Assembly: GCA_031258255.1 (NCBI GenBank)
Contig: JAIRNC010000011.1
Location: forward strand, 1 to 64,000
Source of the DNA: Synergistaceae bacterium
GTDB taxonomy: Bacteria > Synergistota > Synergistia > Synergistales > Synergistaceae
Direction: 5' to 3'
DNA: 64,000 nucleotides
In this document: positions 29,350 through 37,553 of the stretch, in pieces
Numbering within the stretch: position 1 is the stretch's first letter
Layout of the letters: the number at the start of each line of letters is the position of its first letter
Made by a program: the position numbers and the translations under genes
The notes under the pieces: model-generated
The model's database searches: none
Told to the model about the DNA's origin: nothing
What the model saw: only the letters and a program-made list of their open reading frames with translations

Positions 29350-30642
29350 TCACGCGAACGCCTGCTCCAGATCCGCGATGATGTCCTTTATGTTCTCCGT
29401 GCCGATGGATAGCCGGACCGTGTTCGGCTTTATGCCCTGGTCGAGCAGTTCCTCCGGGCTGAGCTGGGAGTGGGTCGTCGTCGCGGGATGGATGACCAAT
29501 GATTTCAGGTCTGCCACGTTCGCCAGAAGCGAGAATATCTCCAGCCGGTCGATGAAATCCTTGGCTTCCTTCTCGCCGCCCTTGACCTCGAAGGTGAAGA
29601 TCGAACCGGCGCCCTCCGGGAAATATTTCTTGTACAGCCCGTGGCTGGGATCGTCGGGGAGAGAGGGGTGGTGAAGCTTCTCCACCTTGGGATGGCCCTT
29701 CAGGTAATCCAGGACCTCGAGCGTGTTCTCGATATGCCGCTCTACCCGGAGAGAGAGGGTCTCCACCCCTTGCAGCAAAAGAAACGCGTTGAACGGGGAG
29801 ATAGCCGCGCCTGTATCGCGCAGCAGGATGGCTCGTATCTTCACGGCGTAAGCGGCGGGGCCTGCTGCCTCGGTGAATGACAGCCCGTGGTAACTCGGGT
29901 TCGGCTCCGTGATGGACGGGAACTTCCCGGAAGCCTCCCAGTCAAACTTGCCGCTGTCGATGATCACCCCGCCCAGCGTCGTGCCGTGACCGCCTATAAA
30001 TTTCGTGGCGGAGTGGACTATGATGTCCGCGCCGTATTCGATGGGGCGCAAAACGCACGGCGGCGTAAACGTGCTGTCCACGACGAGGGGGATCTTGTGT
30101 TCGTGGGCTAAGGCGGCGAGCTTCTCTATGTCCACGATGTTAGAGTGGGGGTTGCCCAGCGTCTCGACAAAGATCGCCTTCGTGTTCGGCCTGACAGCCC
30201 GCTCGAAAGCCCCCTCCTCGTAAGGATCCACGAACGTCGTGGTGATGCCGTACAGGGGAAGCGTGTGCTCCAGCAGGTTGTAGGTGCCGCCGTATATGGT
30301 CTTCTCAGACACTATGTGATCCCCGGCATGTGCGAGGTTCAGCAGCGAGTAGGTCACCGCCGCCGCTCCGGAGGCCAGCGCCAGCGCCGCCACCCCTCCC
30401 TCCAGGGACGCGAGGCGCCTTTCCAGGACATCCTGGGTCGAATTCGTCAGCCTGGCGTAAATATTGCCAGCGTCAGCCAGGCTAAAGCGGGCCGCCGCGT
30501 GCGCCGTGTCGTGAAAGACATACGACGTAGTCTGGTAAATGGGGACGGCGCGCGCGTCGGACGCAGGATCCGGCATCTCCTGCCCGATGTGGAGTTGCTT
30601 TGTCTCGAATGCCCATGAATCGGTGTTCTTAGCAATTGCCAT
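29350..30642 (-). CDS. metY: O-acetylhomoserine aminocarboxypropyltransferase/cysteine synthase
   Basis: FETKQLHIGQEMPDPASDARAVPIYQTTSYVF; VVDSTFTPPCVLRPIEYGADIIVHSATKFIGGHG. Confidence 0.93.
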   Translation of the reverse strand: MAIAKNTDSWAFETKQLHIGQEMPDPASDARAVPIYQTTSYVFHDTAHAAARFSLADAGNIYARLTNSTQDVLERRLASLEGGVAALALASGAAAVTYSLLNLAHAGDHIVSEKTIYGGTYNLLEHTLPLYGITTTFVDPYEEGAFERAVRPNTKAIFVETLGNPHSNIVDIEKLAALAHEHKIPLVVDSTFTPPCVLRPIEYGADIIVHSATKFIGGHGTTLGGVIIDSGKFDWEASGKFPSITEPNPSYHGLSFTEAAGPAAYAVKIRAILLRDTGAAISPFNAFLLLQGVETLSLRVERHIENTLEVLDYLKGHPKVEKLHHPSLPDDPSHGLYKKYFPEGAGSIFTFEVKGGEKEAKDFIDRLEIFSLLANVADLKSLVIHPATTTHSQLSPEELLDQGIKPNTVRLSIGTENIKDIIADLEQAFA

Positions 30643-30688
30643 AGGATAACCTCTCTTCAGACAGCTATTGTCAGTTTATATGGCTATA

Positions 30689-31621
30689 TCATTCGACAGC
30701 GAATAGCGGCGTCGAGAGGTAGCGCTCGCCGGTATCCGGCAGTATCGCCACGATATTCTTGCCACTGTTTTCCGGGCGCTTCGCGATCTGCGTAGCCGCC
30801 CAGACGGCAGCGCCGGAGGATATGCCCACGAGCACGCCCTCAGCCTTCGCTATCGCGCGCCCAACCGCGAAGGCGTCCGCGTCTTGGACGGGGATTATTT
30901 CGTCGTAGAGGGCCGTGTCGAGCACGTCCGGCACGAACCCCGCGCCTATCCCCTGTATCTTGTGCGACCCGCTCCGCCCCTCGGACAGGACGGGGGAGTT
31001 CGCCGGCTCGACGGCGACGATACGGAGCGCCGGGTTTTTCGACTTCAGGAAACCGCCCGCGCCAGTCAGCGTCCCGCCGGTGCCGACCCCGGAGACGAAC
31101 ACGTCCACCCTGCCGTCCGCGTCCTCCCATATCTCAGGTCCCGTCGTGGCGCGGTGGATGGCCGGGTTCGCCGGGTTGACGAACTGCCCGGGTATGAAGC
31201 TGTCTGGCGTCTCCTTCGCGAGCTCGTCAGCCTTCGCGATGGCGCCCTTCATCCCCTTGGCACCCTCAGTGAGCACCAATTCCGCGCCGTATGCCTTGAG
31301 CAGGTTACGGCGCTCTATGCTCATCGTCTCCGGCATGGTCAGGATGACCCTGTAGCCGCGCGAGGCCGCGACCGCAGCCAGGCCGATGCCGGTGTTGCCG
31401 CTCGTAGGCTCTATGATCACGGACCCCGGCTTGAGCAGCCCCTTCTCCTCGGCGTCCTCTATCATCGACTTCGCGATGCGGTCCTTTACGCTCCCAGCAG
31501 GGTTGTAGTACTCCAGCTTCGCCAATATCTTCGCCTTGAGGCCGTTTTGGGCCGCATAGTTCGCCAGCTCAAAAAGCGGCGTCCTCCCTATCAGGTCTGT
31601 CATTTTCGTGTACACTGCCAC
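30689..31621 (-). CDS. cysK: Cysteine synthase A
   Basis: [57 protein letters not shown]. Confidence 0.95.
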   Translation of the reverse strand: MAVYTKMTDLIGRTPLFELANYAAQNGLKAKILAKLEYYNPAGSVKDRIAKSMIEDAEEKGLLKPGSVIIEPTSGNTGIGLAAVAASRGYRVILTMPETMSIERRNLLKAYGAELVLTEGAKGMKGAIAKADELAKETPDSFIPGQFVNPANPAIHRATTGPEIWEDADGRVDVFVSGVGTGGTLTGAGGFLKSKNPALRIVAVEPANSPVLSEGRSGSHKIQGIGAGFVPDVLDTALYDEIIPVQDADAFAVGRAIAKAEGVLVGISSGAAVWAATQIAKRPENSGKNIVAILPDTGERYLSTPLFAVE

Positions 31622-31687
31622 TGCTCTCGCCCCCTACGTTAAATTTTGTGGATATGGCGCTAAATCACGACTGCCTACGTCCCTCCT

Positions 31688-32125
31688 CTAGATGCAGTAA
31701 TCGAAGCCACCCATGCTCTTGTCCCGTTCGGCCAGCTCCTCCAAGGTGATCCCGTCGAGATAATCGTTTATCACCTTGTCGAGGCCGATCCATACGTGCA
31801 GCGTCGAACAATCAGCCCGCTTAGGACATCGGTTCGGCTCGCCCTCCACGCATACGACCGGGGCCAAGCTTCCCTCCACGGCCCTCAGGATCCCTCCGAC
31901 TGTGTAATCCTTGGCTGGCAGGGCCAGGCGGTACCCGCCGTCCTTCCCCCTGGTGCTCCTGAGAAATCCGGCCCTGCTCAGAAGCGGTATGATCTGTTCC
32001 AGATACTTGATCGTTATCTCCTGCCGCTTGGAAACGCTCCTGAGGGATATAAACTCCCCCGTGTCGTGCACAGCCAAGTCGATCATCACGCGCAACGCAT
32101 ACCTTCCCTTTGTCGATATCTTCAT
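31688..32125 (-). CDS. Rrf2 family transcriptional regulator (CymR/IscR-like)
   Basis: MKISTKGRYALRVMIDLAVHDTGEFISLRSVSKRQEITIKYLEQIIPLLSRAGFLRSTRGKDGGYRLA. Confidence 0.92.
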   Translation of the reverse strand: MKISTKGRYALRVMIDLAVHDTGEFISLRSVSKRQEITIKYLEQIIPLLSRAGFLRSTRGKDGGYRLALPAKDYTVGGILRAVEGSLAPVVCVEGEPNRCPKRADCSTLHVWIGLDKVINDYLDGITLEELAERDKSMGGFDYCI

Positions 32126-32154
32126 AACCCTACCCCCGAATCCCTTCTACTTTT

Positions 32155-32183
32155 ATCATACGTGTTTAGTAGGTAAATGTCAA
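32155..32183 (-). promoter_or_regulatory. Sigma70-type promoter for the Rrf2-cysK-metY sulfur cluster
   Basis: Minus strand TTGACA (32178-32183), 17-bp spacer TTTACCTACTAAACACG, TATGAT (32155-32160). Confidence 0.7.
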
Positions 32184-32226
32184 GACGCATTTTCCCTCCT
32201 CTGCCAGAAATGTGGCAGCGAATCTT

Positions 32227-33615
32227 TCAGTCTTTGCCCTTCAGCCCCCTGGCCATGAAGAGCCCCATGCCCTTGAAGCTTTGCAGCCGCGCCGTCACGT
32301 CCGCCAGGAACCATAGGCAGATCCACAGGCCGCGCAGAGTGGCGCTTATCGTTATGCCGAGCCAGATACCATCCGTGCCGAGAACGCCTTGCGCCAATGC
32401 GTACGCTATAGGGATGCGCAGGGCGCTGCAGGACACGCTCACTACCGAAGGCGGGAGAGTCCTGCCGAATCCCCTGAAAACACCGGCGGATACCGCTTCC
32501 AGGCAACCGGGTATTTGGCAGACGGCCATGATTCTCAAAAATGACCCTCCCATACCCAAGAGCCCCGGGTCCGGGAGGAAGAACCAGAAGAGCGCGCCTC
32601 CGGCCCCTGCGAGCAGCACCGTCACAGTCGTGCCCCAGACGCAGGCCCATGCGAGCGCTATCCTGCAACAGCCCCTTATCCGCTCCCACGCTCCGGCGCC
32701 GTAGTTCTGCCCTATGAATGCCGTGACGGCGGTCGAGATGCCTATGCCGACGAGCCAGCTCAGTGACTCTATCTGGGTGCCGACGCGGTAGACCGCTATG
32801 GCGCCGGCGCCGAAGCCAGCGACGAGCCTGGACACGATCAGCGTGAAAAACGTGAAGAGGACGCTATCCGCCGCTATCGGCAGGCTCCAGCGCAGGATGT
32901 CAGCGAAGTACCGGGCCTCCGGCTTTATAATGAAGTAAAATCGCGCGAACGGGCGATCTTTCTTTCGAGTGAGCGCCAACAGAGCCAGCCCCGCAGCCGC
33001 AGCCTGGGCGATGACGGTCGCTATCGCGGCGCCCTCGACGCCCATTCCGAACGAGAAAATAAAGATGGGGTCGAATACGGCGTTAGTCACGAGCCCGACG
33101 GAGTTCATCAAAAAAGGCACCCGTGAGTTGCCGGATCCGTTGAATATGCCGGCTATCACGGCGCTCACGAAGACTAGAGGCATACCGAGGGCCACTATTG
33201 AAAGATAGTTCCTGGCGCTCTGCGTGACCGGGGCGTCCTCCAGCCGGAAGAAGCCGATCATGGGCCTGGCAAAGGCAATGCAGGCTAAGGCGAAAGCCAA
33301 GCCGCAGGACAGGCCCATATACATCGAGAATACGGCGAATTTTCTGGCCGACTCCTCGTCGCGCCTGCCAAAATTCTGGGCGACGCCGATTTCCGCGCCC
33401 ATCCTGCCTATCAACATAACCCCGTTGGAGAGCCACATGTACATGCCCGCCATGCCAGAAGCCGCCACAGCCTGACTCCCGACCATGCCCAGCAGGAACA
33501 CGTCTACCATGTTATAGCTCATCAACAGGAGTTGCGTGCCTATTATGGGAAGCGCTACAAGGATCAGCTTATTGGAGATTCCGCCTCGCGTGAGGTCGTA
33601 CTTACCGTCGGTCAT
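32227..33615 (-). CDS. MATE family efflux transporter
   Basis: YDLTRGGISNKLILVALPIIGTQLLLMSYNMVDVFLLGMVGSQAVAASGMA. Start refined to 33615 (MTDGKYD) behind GAGGGGGG. Confidence 0.9.
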   Translation of the reverse strand: MTDGKYDLTRGGISNKLILVALPIIGTQLLLMSYNMVDVFLLGMVGSQAVAASGMAGMYMWLSNGVMLIGRMGAEIGVAQNFGRRDEESARKFAVFSMYMGLSCGLAFALACIAFARPMIGFFRLEDAPVTQSARNYLSIVALGMPLVFVSAVIAGIFNGSGNSRVPFLMNSVGLVTNAVFDPIFIFSFGMGVEGAAIATVIAQAAAAGLALLALTRKKDRPFARFYFIIKPEARYFADILRWSLPIAADSVLFTFFTLIVSRLVAGFGAGAIAVYRVGTQIESLSWLVGIGISTAVTAFIGQNYGAGAWERIRGCCRIALAWACVWGTTVTVLLAGAGGALFWFFLPDPGLLGMGGSFLRIMAVCQIPGCLEAVSAGVFRGFGRTLPPSVVSVSCSALRIPIAYALAQGVLGTDGIWLGITISATLRGLWICLWFLADVTARLQSFKGMGLFMARGLKGKD

Positions 33616-33959
33616 GCCGCCCCCCTCAGCGCTTCCAGCGGCGCGCGCGCCACATACCCACAAAAGGCCTTTCGCCACAGTGAAAGCTACAAAATTATTA
33701 TTATGAGGAAACCTGATCAACCCGCTCAAACAACATTTCGCCGTTTACGAAGTTAAATCTTTACCCTTCAGGCACCTGACTATAAATCAGCCTTTATGAC
33801 TATTATACATCAATGCCGGCTCGCGTGACGAGGTTGCGCCCGTCGTGCCTTTGAAGGATAATGCGGAGGCTGGTATTTTCGCGCTGGCGCGCGCCGCGCG
33901 TGATGCTTTAAAGTACCATCGAATTGAGACACAAATTTGGTATTTTTCGGAGGTAGCAG

Positions 33960-34799
33960 ATGGCCGGCAGAGGATTGATCCGATATAGCGCTGTACTGGC
34001 TTCGTCGTCGTTGTTGTGGCTCTTCGCTTACTTCTTGAACAATTATTACGAGGCGGCCAGGCTGGGCGTCGCGGTACCCAGGATATCCATTCTGATCAGC
34101 TTTTTCAACTGGCTAGCCTACTTTTCGCTGTCCGTTGCCGCCCTGGTCCCGTCCGCGATCGTTCGCTACTTTATCCCCGGCAGGGAGCTGGAGGCGGAGT
34201 GGGCGGTTTTGGGCGCTTTCGTAAACGGCGGCACCGTGATCCTGGCCATGGCAATCCCCTGGCGGCTCGCCACCTACGGGATCGGCAGCGGCTTTGCGTA
34301 TTACCTCATCTCCTGCCTTCTTAAAATCATCGTGGCCGGGATGGTGATCCTCTGCGGTTACTGGATGGTCACACAGCCGGACAGGGACGACGAAAGGGAG
34401 GACTTCGCGCCGCCATTGGACAACACCGCGAAGTGCCTGCTGTGCCTGAAGGATTTCATCGACCTGGCTAAGGCTGGGATCAGCCCACAGGCAGACGCCG
34501 AGAAGCTCTGGCAGACCGTTTTCGCGTATCTCAAAAACGACGATCTCATAACGGATGCCGTAAACAAGGGGATGCCCATAGACTCCATCGTGCTGAACGC
34601 GGTCGGGGCTGTCGCCTACAAGCTGATAGCGAGCGGCCTTTTCCACGCATCCAGGGGCGTGCTGTCACCGGAAGGCCAATACATAGCACAGGCGTGGAAG
34701 CTGGCGGCCAGAGAACTCATAAGCCGCTCCTACAACAGCAGGGAGGACATGGAAAGGGGGCTTGCGGCGCTTGAGGATGCGGTCGCGCGCGCCGGGTGA
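33960..34799 (+). CDS. Hypothetical membrane protein, about 4 predicted TM helices plus a soluble C-terminal domain
   Basis: Hydrophobic segments in residues 1-130, then soluble TAKCLLCLKDFIDLAKAGISPQADAEKLWQTVFAYL; GGAGG RBS; no family recognised. Confidence 0.6.
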   Translation: MAGRGLIRYSAVLASSSLLWLFAYFLNNYYEAARLGVAVPRISILISFFNWLAYFSLSVAALVPSAIVRYFIPGRELEAEWAVLGAFVNGGTVILAMAIPWRLATYGIGSGFAYYLISCLLKIIVAGMVILCGYWMVTQPDRDDEREDFAPPLDNTAKCLLCLKDFIDLAKAGISPQADAEKLWQTVFAYLKNDDLITDAVNKGMPIDSIVLNAVGAVAYKLIASGLFHASRGVLSPEGQYIAQAWKLAARELISRSYNSREDMERGLAALEDAVARAG

Positions 34800-34886
34800 G
34801 GCACACTGGGAACATCCAAGATATAACTTTAATGTCATGCATCTAAAAATCACTTGAAAAAAAGTCTTTTTATCGCCATTTTAATG

Positions 34887-34915
34887 TTGACTGTTTCGGG
34901 CAATCACATTATAGT
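34887..34915 (+). promoter_or_regulatory. Sigma70-type promoter for a structured intergenic transcript
   Basis: TTGACT (34887-34892), 17-bp spacer, TATAGT (34910-34915). Confidence 0.55.
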
Positions 34916-34918
34916 TGG

Positions 34919-35009
34919 ACGCACAAGGCCTTTTTACAGGCTAACGCCTGTGCGTATTCTGCCTGATGCCGATTCTGCTCGGCATACGTACCCATCTCCG
35001 GGCATCCGG
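34919..35009 (+). ncRNA. Candidate structured RNA / long 5' leader (unclassified)
   Basis: Stems ACGCAC-a-AGGC / GCCT-GTGCGT; ACAGGC-TAAC-GCCTGT; ATGCCGA-TTCTGC-TCGGCAT; alternative GCCtgATGCC / GGCATccGGC. Confidence 0.4.
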
Positions 35010-35052
35010 CAAGAAATTTAGATAATTTGGCCAAGAAATTTGCGCGAGAATA

Positions 35053-35095
35053 TTGACAACGTGGGATTATGTAGTAAACTATCCCCTAGTTAGGG
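35053..35095 (+). promoter_or_regulatory. Promoter plus palindromic operator candidate upstream of the DtxR/MntR-like gene
   Basis: TTGACA (35053-35058), 16-bp spacer, TAAACT (35075-35080); CCCTA-GT-TAGGG palindrome at 35084-35095. Confidence 0.55.
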
Positions 35096-35132
35096 ACATC
35101 AAACTTAGCGGGGCGATGTCAGAGGAGCCAAG

Positions 35133-35813
35133 ATGGATCTAACCGCAAGAGTCGAGGACTACCTTGAGGCTATACTGGGAATTGAGATGACTGGCGATGT
35201 AGCGACCGTGACACAGATTGCCGTTAATTTAGGCGTCACCAAGGCCACGGTCACGGCAGCGCTCAAGAGGCTGGAGGCTGAGGGGTTCCTGGAGCACGAG
35301 AGGTACGGGGACGTGGTTCTCACGGATCTGGGGCGCGAAAAGGCGCTCGCCGTTTATCGGAGGCACGAGTTTCTGTCCGACTTCTTTGTGAGGATACTCG
35401 GCTTCACGCGGGAGCGGGCGCAGAAAGTGTCATGCGCGATGGAGCACGAGATCGACGAGCAGACCGAGCGTAGGCTGGCCGCCTTTACGGACGCGCTGGC
35501 CCACGCGGAGCGGGAGAAGGAAGAGTGGCTGAAGAAGCTGCAGGCGACGCTTGATTTCCCGAAGGCCCTTCCGTTGCCGCTCTGTATGATGCCGGATGGC
35601 TCCAGCGGCGCGATAGCGCGCTTGACGGCGCAGTACGAGCTGCGCAGGAGGCTCAACTCCGCAGGTTTTGTCCCGGAGGCCTTCATAAGCGACATAAAGA
35701 AACTCGACGGCGCGCCTGGTGGGCTCTTTACGTTCACCATGAACGAGATCCAGCTCCAGATCGGCATCACAGAGGCGTCCGCTATTTGGCTCTATCAGCC
35801 TGACGCCGCGTGA
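35133..35813 (+). CDS. DtxR/MntR family metal-dependent transcriptional regulator
   Basis: TARVEDYLEAILGIEMTGDVATVTQIAVNLGVTKATVTAALKRLEAEGFLEHERYGDVVLTDLGREKALAVYRRHEFLSDFFVRILG. Confidence 0.9.
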   Translation: MDLTARVEDYLEAILGIEMTGDVATVTQIAVNLGVTKATVTAALKRLEAEGFLEHERYGDVVLTDLGREKALAVYRRHEFLSDFFVRILGFTRERAQKVSCAMEHEIDEQTERRLAAFTDALAHAEREKEEWLKKLQATLDFPKALPLPLCMMPDGSSGAIARLTAQYELRRRLNSAGFVPEAFISDIKKLDGAPGGLFTFTMNEIQLQIGITEASAIWLYQPDAA

Positions 35814-36076
35814 TCAGAGGCTTGGTTTAGGAGTGCCTTATTTACCGCAAGGGTGGCTTATGGCGTAGATCATTCTTGGGTTTGCCCTCGTGGGCAGCAA
35901 AAGGTCAGCAGGGATAGTTTTAACCTGTGTTAGTATATGGTTTTTTGTTGCTGAAGACGAGTTAGCTGTAACAAACTAAAATGTTATGTAATGCCGTGCC
36001 TACGGGCTGTGGCTTTGCGTCAAGAAAGGCTTGGGCGACTTGGGAGCCCTGCCGATTCCTCCCATTCTTCCTCGTA

Positions 36077-36112
36077 TTAACGCCGAAGGGACCGCGAACC
36101 CTTCGGCGTTAA
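36077..36112. terminator. Strong 14-bp perfect hairpin between convergent transcription units
   Basis: TTAACGCCGAAGGG-ACCGCGAA-CCCTTCGGCGTTAA followed on + by ATTTTCT. Confidence 0.75.
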
Positions 36113-36149
36113 ATTTTCTATTGATGACGCTAACTTTTCAGAACAGGAA

Positions 36150-37475
36150 CTATAAAAACAGCTCCTTGGCCAGGAAGATAACGGCGAGGGCGAACATGAT
36201 AGGACTCACTTCCCTGGCCCTGCCCGATGTCAGCTTGACCGCGACATAGGTGATGAAACCGTACTCTATGCCCGTCGCGATGCTGTACGTGAACGGCATG
36301 ACGAAAACGGCGATAACTGCGGGCATTGCCTCGGTCCAGTCCGCGAAATCGACGTTCCTTATGTTCATGAGCATGTAGACGCCGACGAAAATGAGCGCGG
36401 GAGCGGTGGCGCAGCCCGGCACGACGCTAATGAGAGGGTTGAAGAATATCGCGAGCAGGAAGAGAATCCCGGTGACAAGCGAGGCCAGGCCAGTCCTGCC
36501 GCCGACTCCGATGCCGCTGGCGCTCTCCACGTAGCTGGTCACGGTGGATACGCCCAAGAGCGCCCCCGCTGTCGTGCCTACGGCGTCCGCTAAAAGCGCC
36601 TCCCTTGCCTTCGGCAGGTTCCCGTTCTTGTCCAGGAGGTCCGCCCTGCTCGCGATGCCAACCAGCGTACCCACCGTGTCGAAGAAGTCCACGAAGAAGA
36701 ACGTGAAGACGACGATCCAGAAATTCGCTACGGCCGGATCTTTAAGGTTGAAACTGAGCATGGAGAAGTCCATCTTCGCGAATATCGGGGCTATCGAAGG
36801 CGGCATGGAGACGATGCCGGCGGGGATTTTAGCCGCGCCGAGGACGACAGCGGCGGCGGTGGTCGCTATTATGCCCCACAGTATGGCGCCCTTGACACGG
36901 AGCGCTTCCAACGTGCAGATGAAGACGAGCCCGAACAGCGTGAGGATCGGCTGTATGTTGCCCCGCAGCCCCGCGCCGGTCACCAGCGTCGCCTCGTCCC
37001 CTACCACGATGCCGCCGCCCTGAAAGCCTATAAAGGCGATAAAAAGGCCGATGCCTGCGGAAATGCCGTGTTTCAGCGACATCGGTATCCCGTTTACGAC
37101 ATTTTCACGAACCCTGGCGAAGGTGAGCACGATGAAAATTACCCCCTCGACGAATACCGCCGCCAGCGCCGACTGCCATGGCACTTTCATGCCCATCACG
37201 ACCGTGAAGGTGAAGAACGCGTTCAGACCCATGCCGGACGCGAGCGCCACGGGGTAATTCGCCAGGAACGCCATCAGGAACGTAGAAATCGCGGCCGCGA
37301 GACAGGTGGAGACCATGAGCGCCCCGAACGGCATCCCGGCTTTTGAGAGGATATCAGGGTTTACGAATATGATATAAGCCATCGTCATAAACGTGGTAAT
37401 GCCGGCGGTCACCTCAGTCCTCACGTCGGTGCGCCTCTCCTTTAGCTTGAATTGCCTTTCCATCCAGTAGTTCAT
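36150..37475 (-). CDS. NCS2 (AzgA/PbuG-type) purine permease
   Basis: VTAGITTFMTMAYIIFVNPDILSKAGMP; ALASGMGLNAFFTFTVV; ESASGIGVGGRTGLASLVTGILFL. Confidence 0.93.
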   Translation of the reverse strand: MNYWMERQFKLKERRTDVRTEVTAGITTFMTMAYIIFVNPDILSKAGMPFGALMVSTCLAAAISTFLMAFLANYPVALASGMGLNAFFTFTVVMGMKVPWQSALAAVFVEGVIFIVLTFARVRENVVNGIPMSLKHGISAGIGLFIAFIGFQGGGIVVGDEATLVTGAGLRGNIQPILTLFGLVFICTLEALRVKGAILWGIIATTAAAVVLGAAKIPAGIVSMPPSIAPIFAKMDFSMLSFNLKDPAVANFWIVVFTFFFVDFFDTVGTLVGIASRADLLDKNGNLPKAREALLADAVGTTAGALLGVSTVTSYVESASGIGVGGRTGLASLVTGILFLLAIFFNPLISVVPGCATAPALIFVGVYMLMNIRNVDFADWTEAMPAVIAVFVMPFTYSIATGIEYGFITYVAVKLTSGRAREVSPIMFALAVIFLAKELFL

Positions 37476-37553
37476 CTGATCACTCCTATTTCGAATATAA
37501 TTCTAATCCCAAATCAACTTTGGGCGTAACATTGCGTTGCGCTATTCCACCGT

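Noticed and set aside
33616-33800. Riboswitch in the MATE gene leader
   Set aside because: Some short stems are present but no recognisable riboswitch core (not guanidine, yybP-ykoY, TPP or cobalamin as far as I can judge by eye).
36031-36249. 72-aa + strand ORF
   Set aside because: Spans the terminator hairpin and runs antisense into the permease; no coding evidence.
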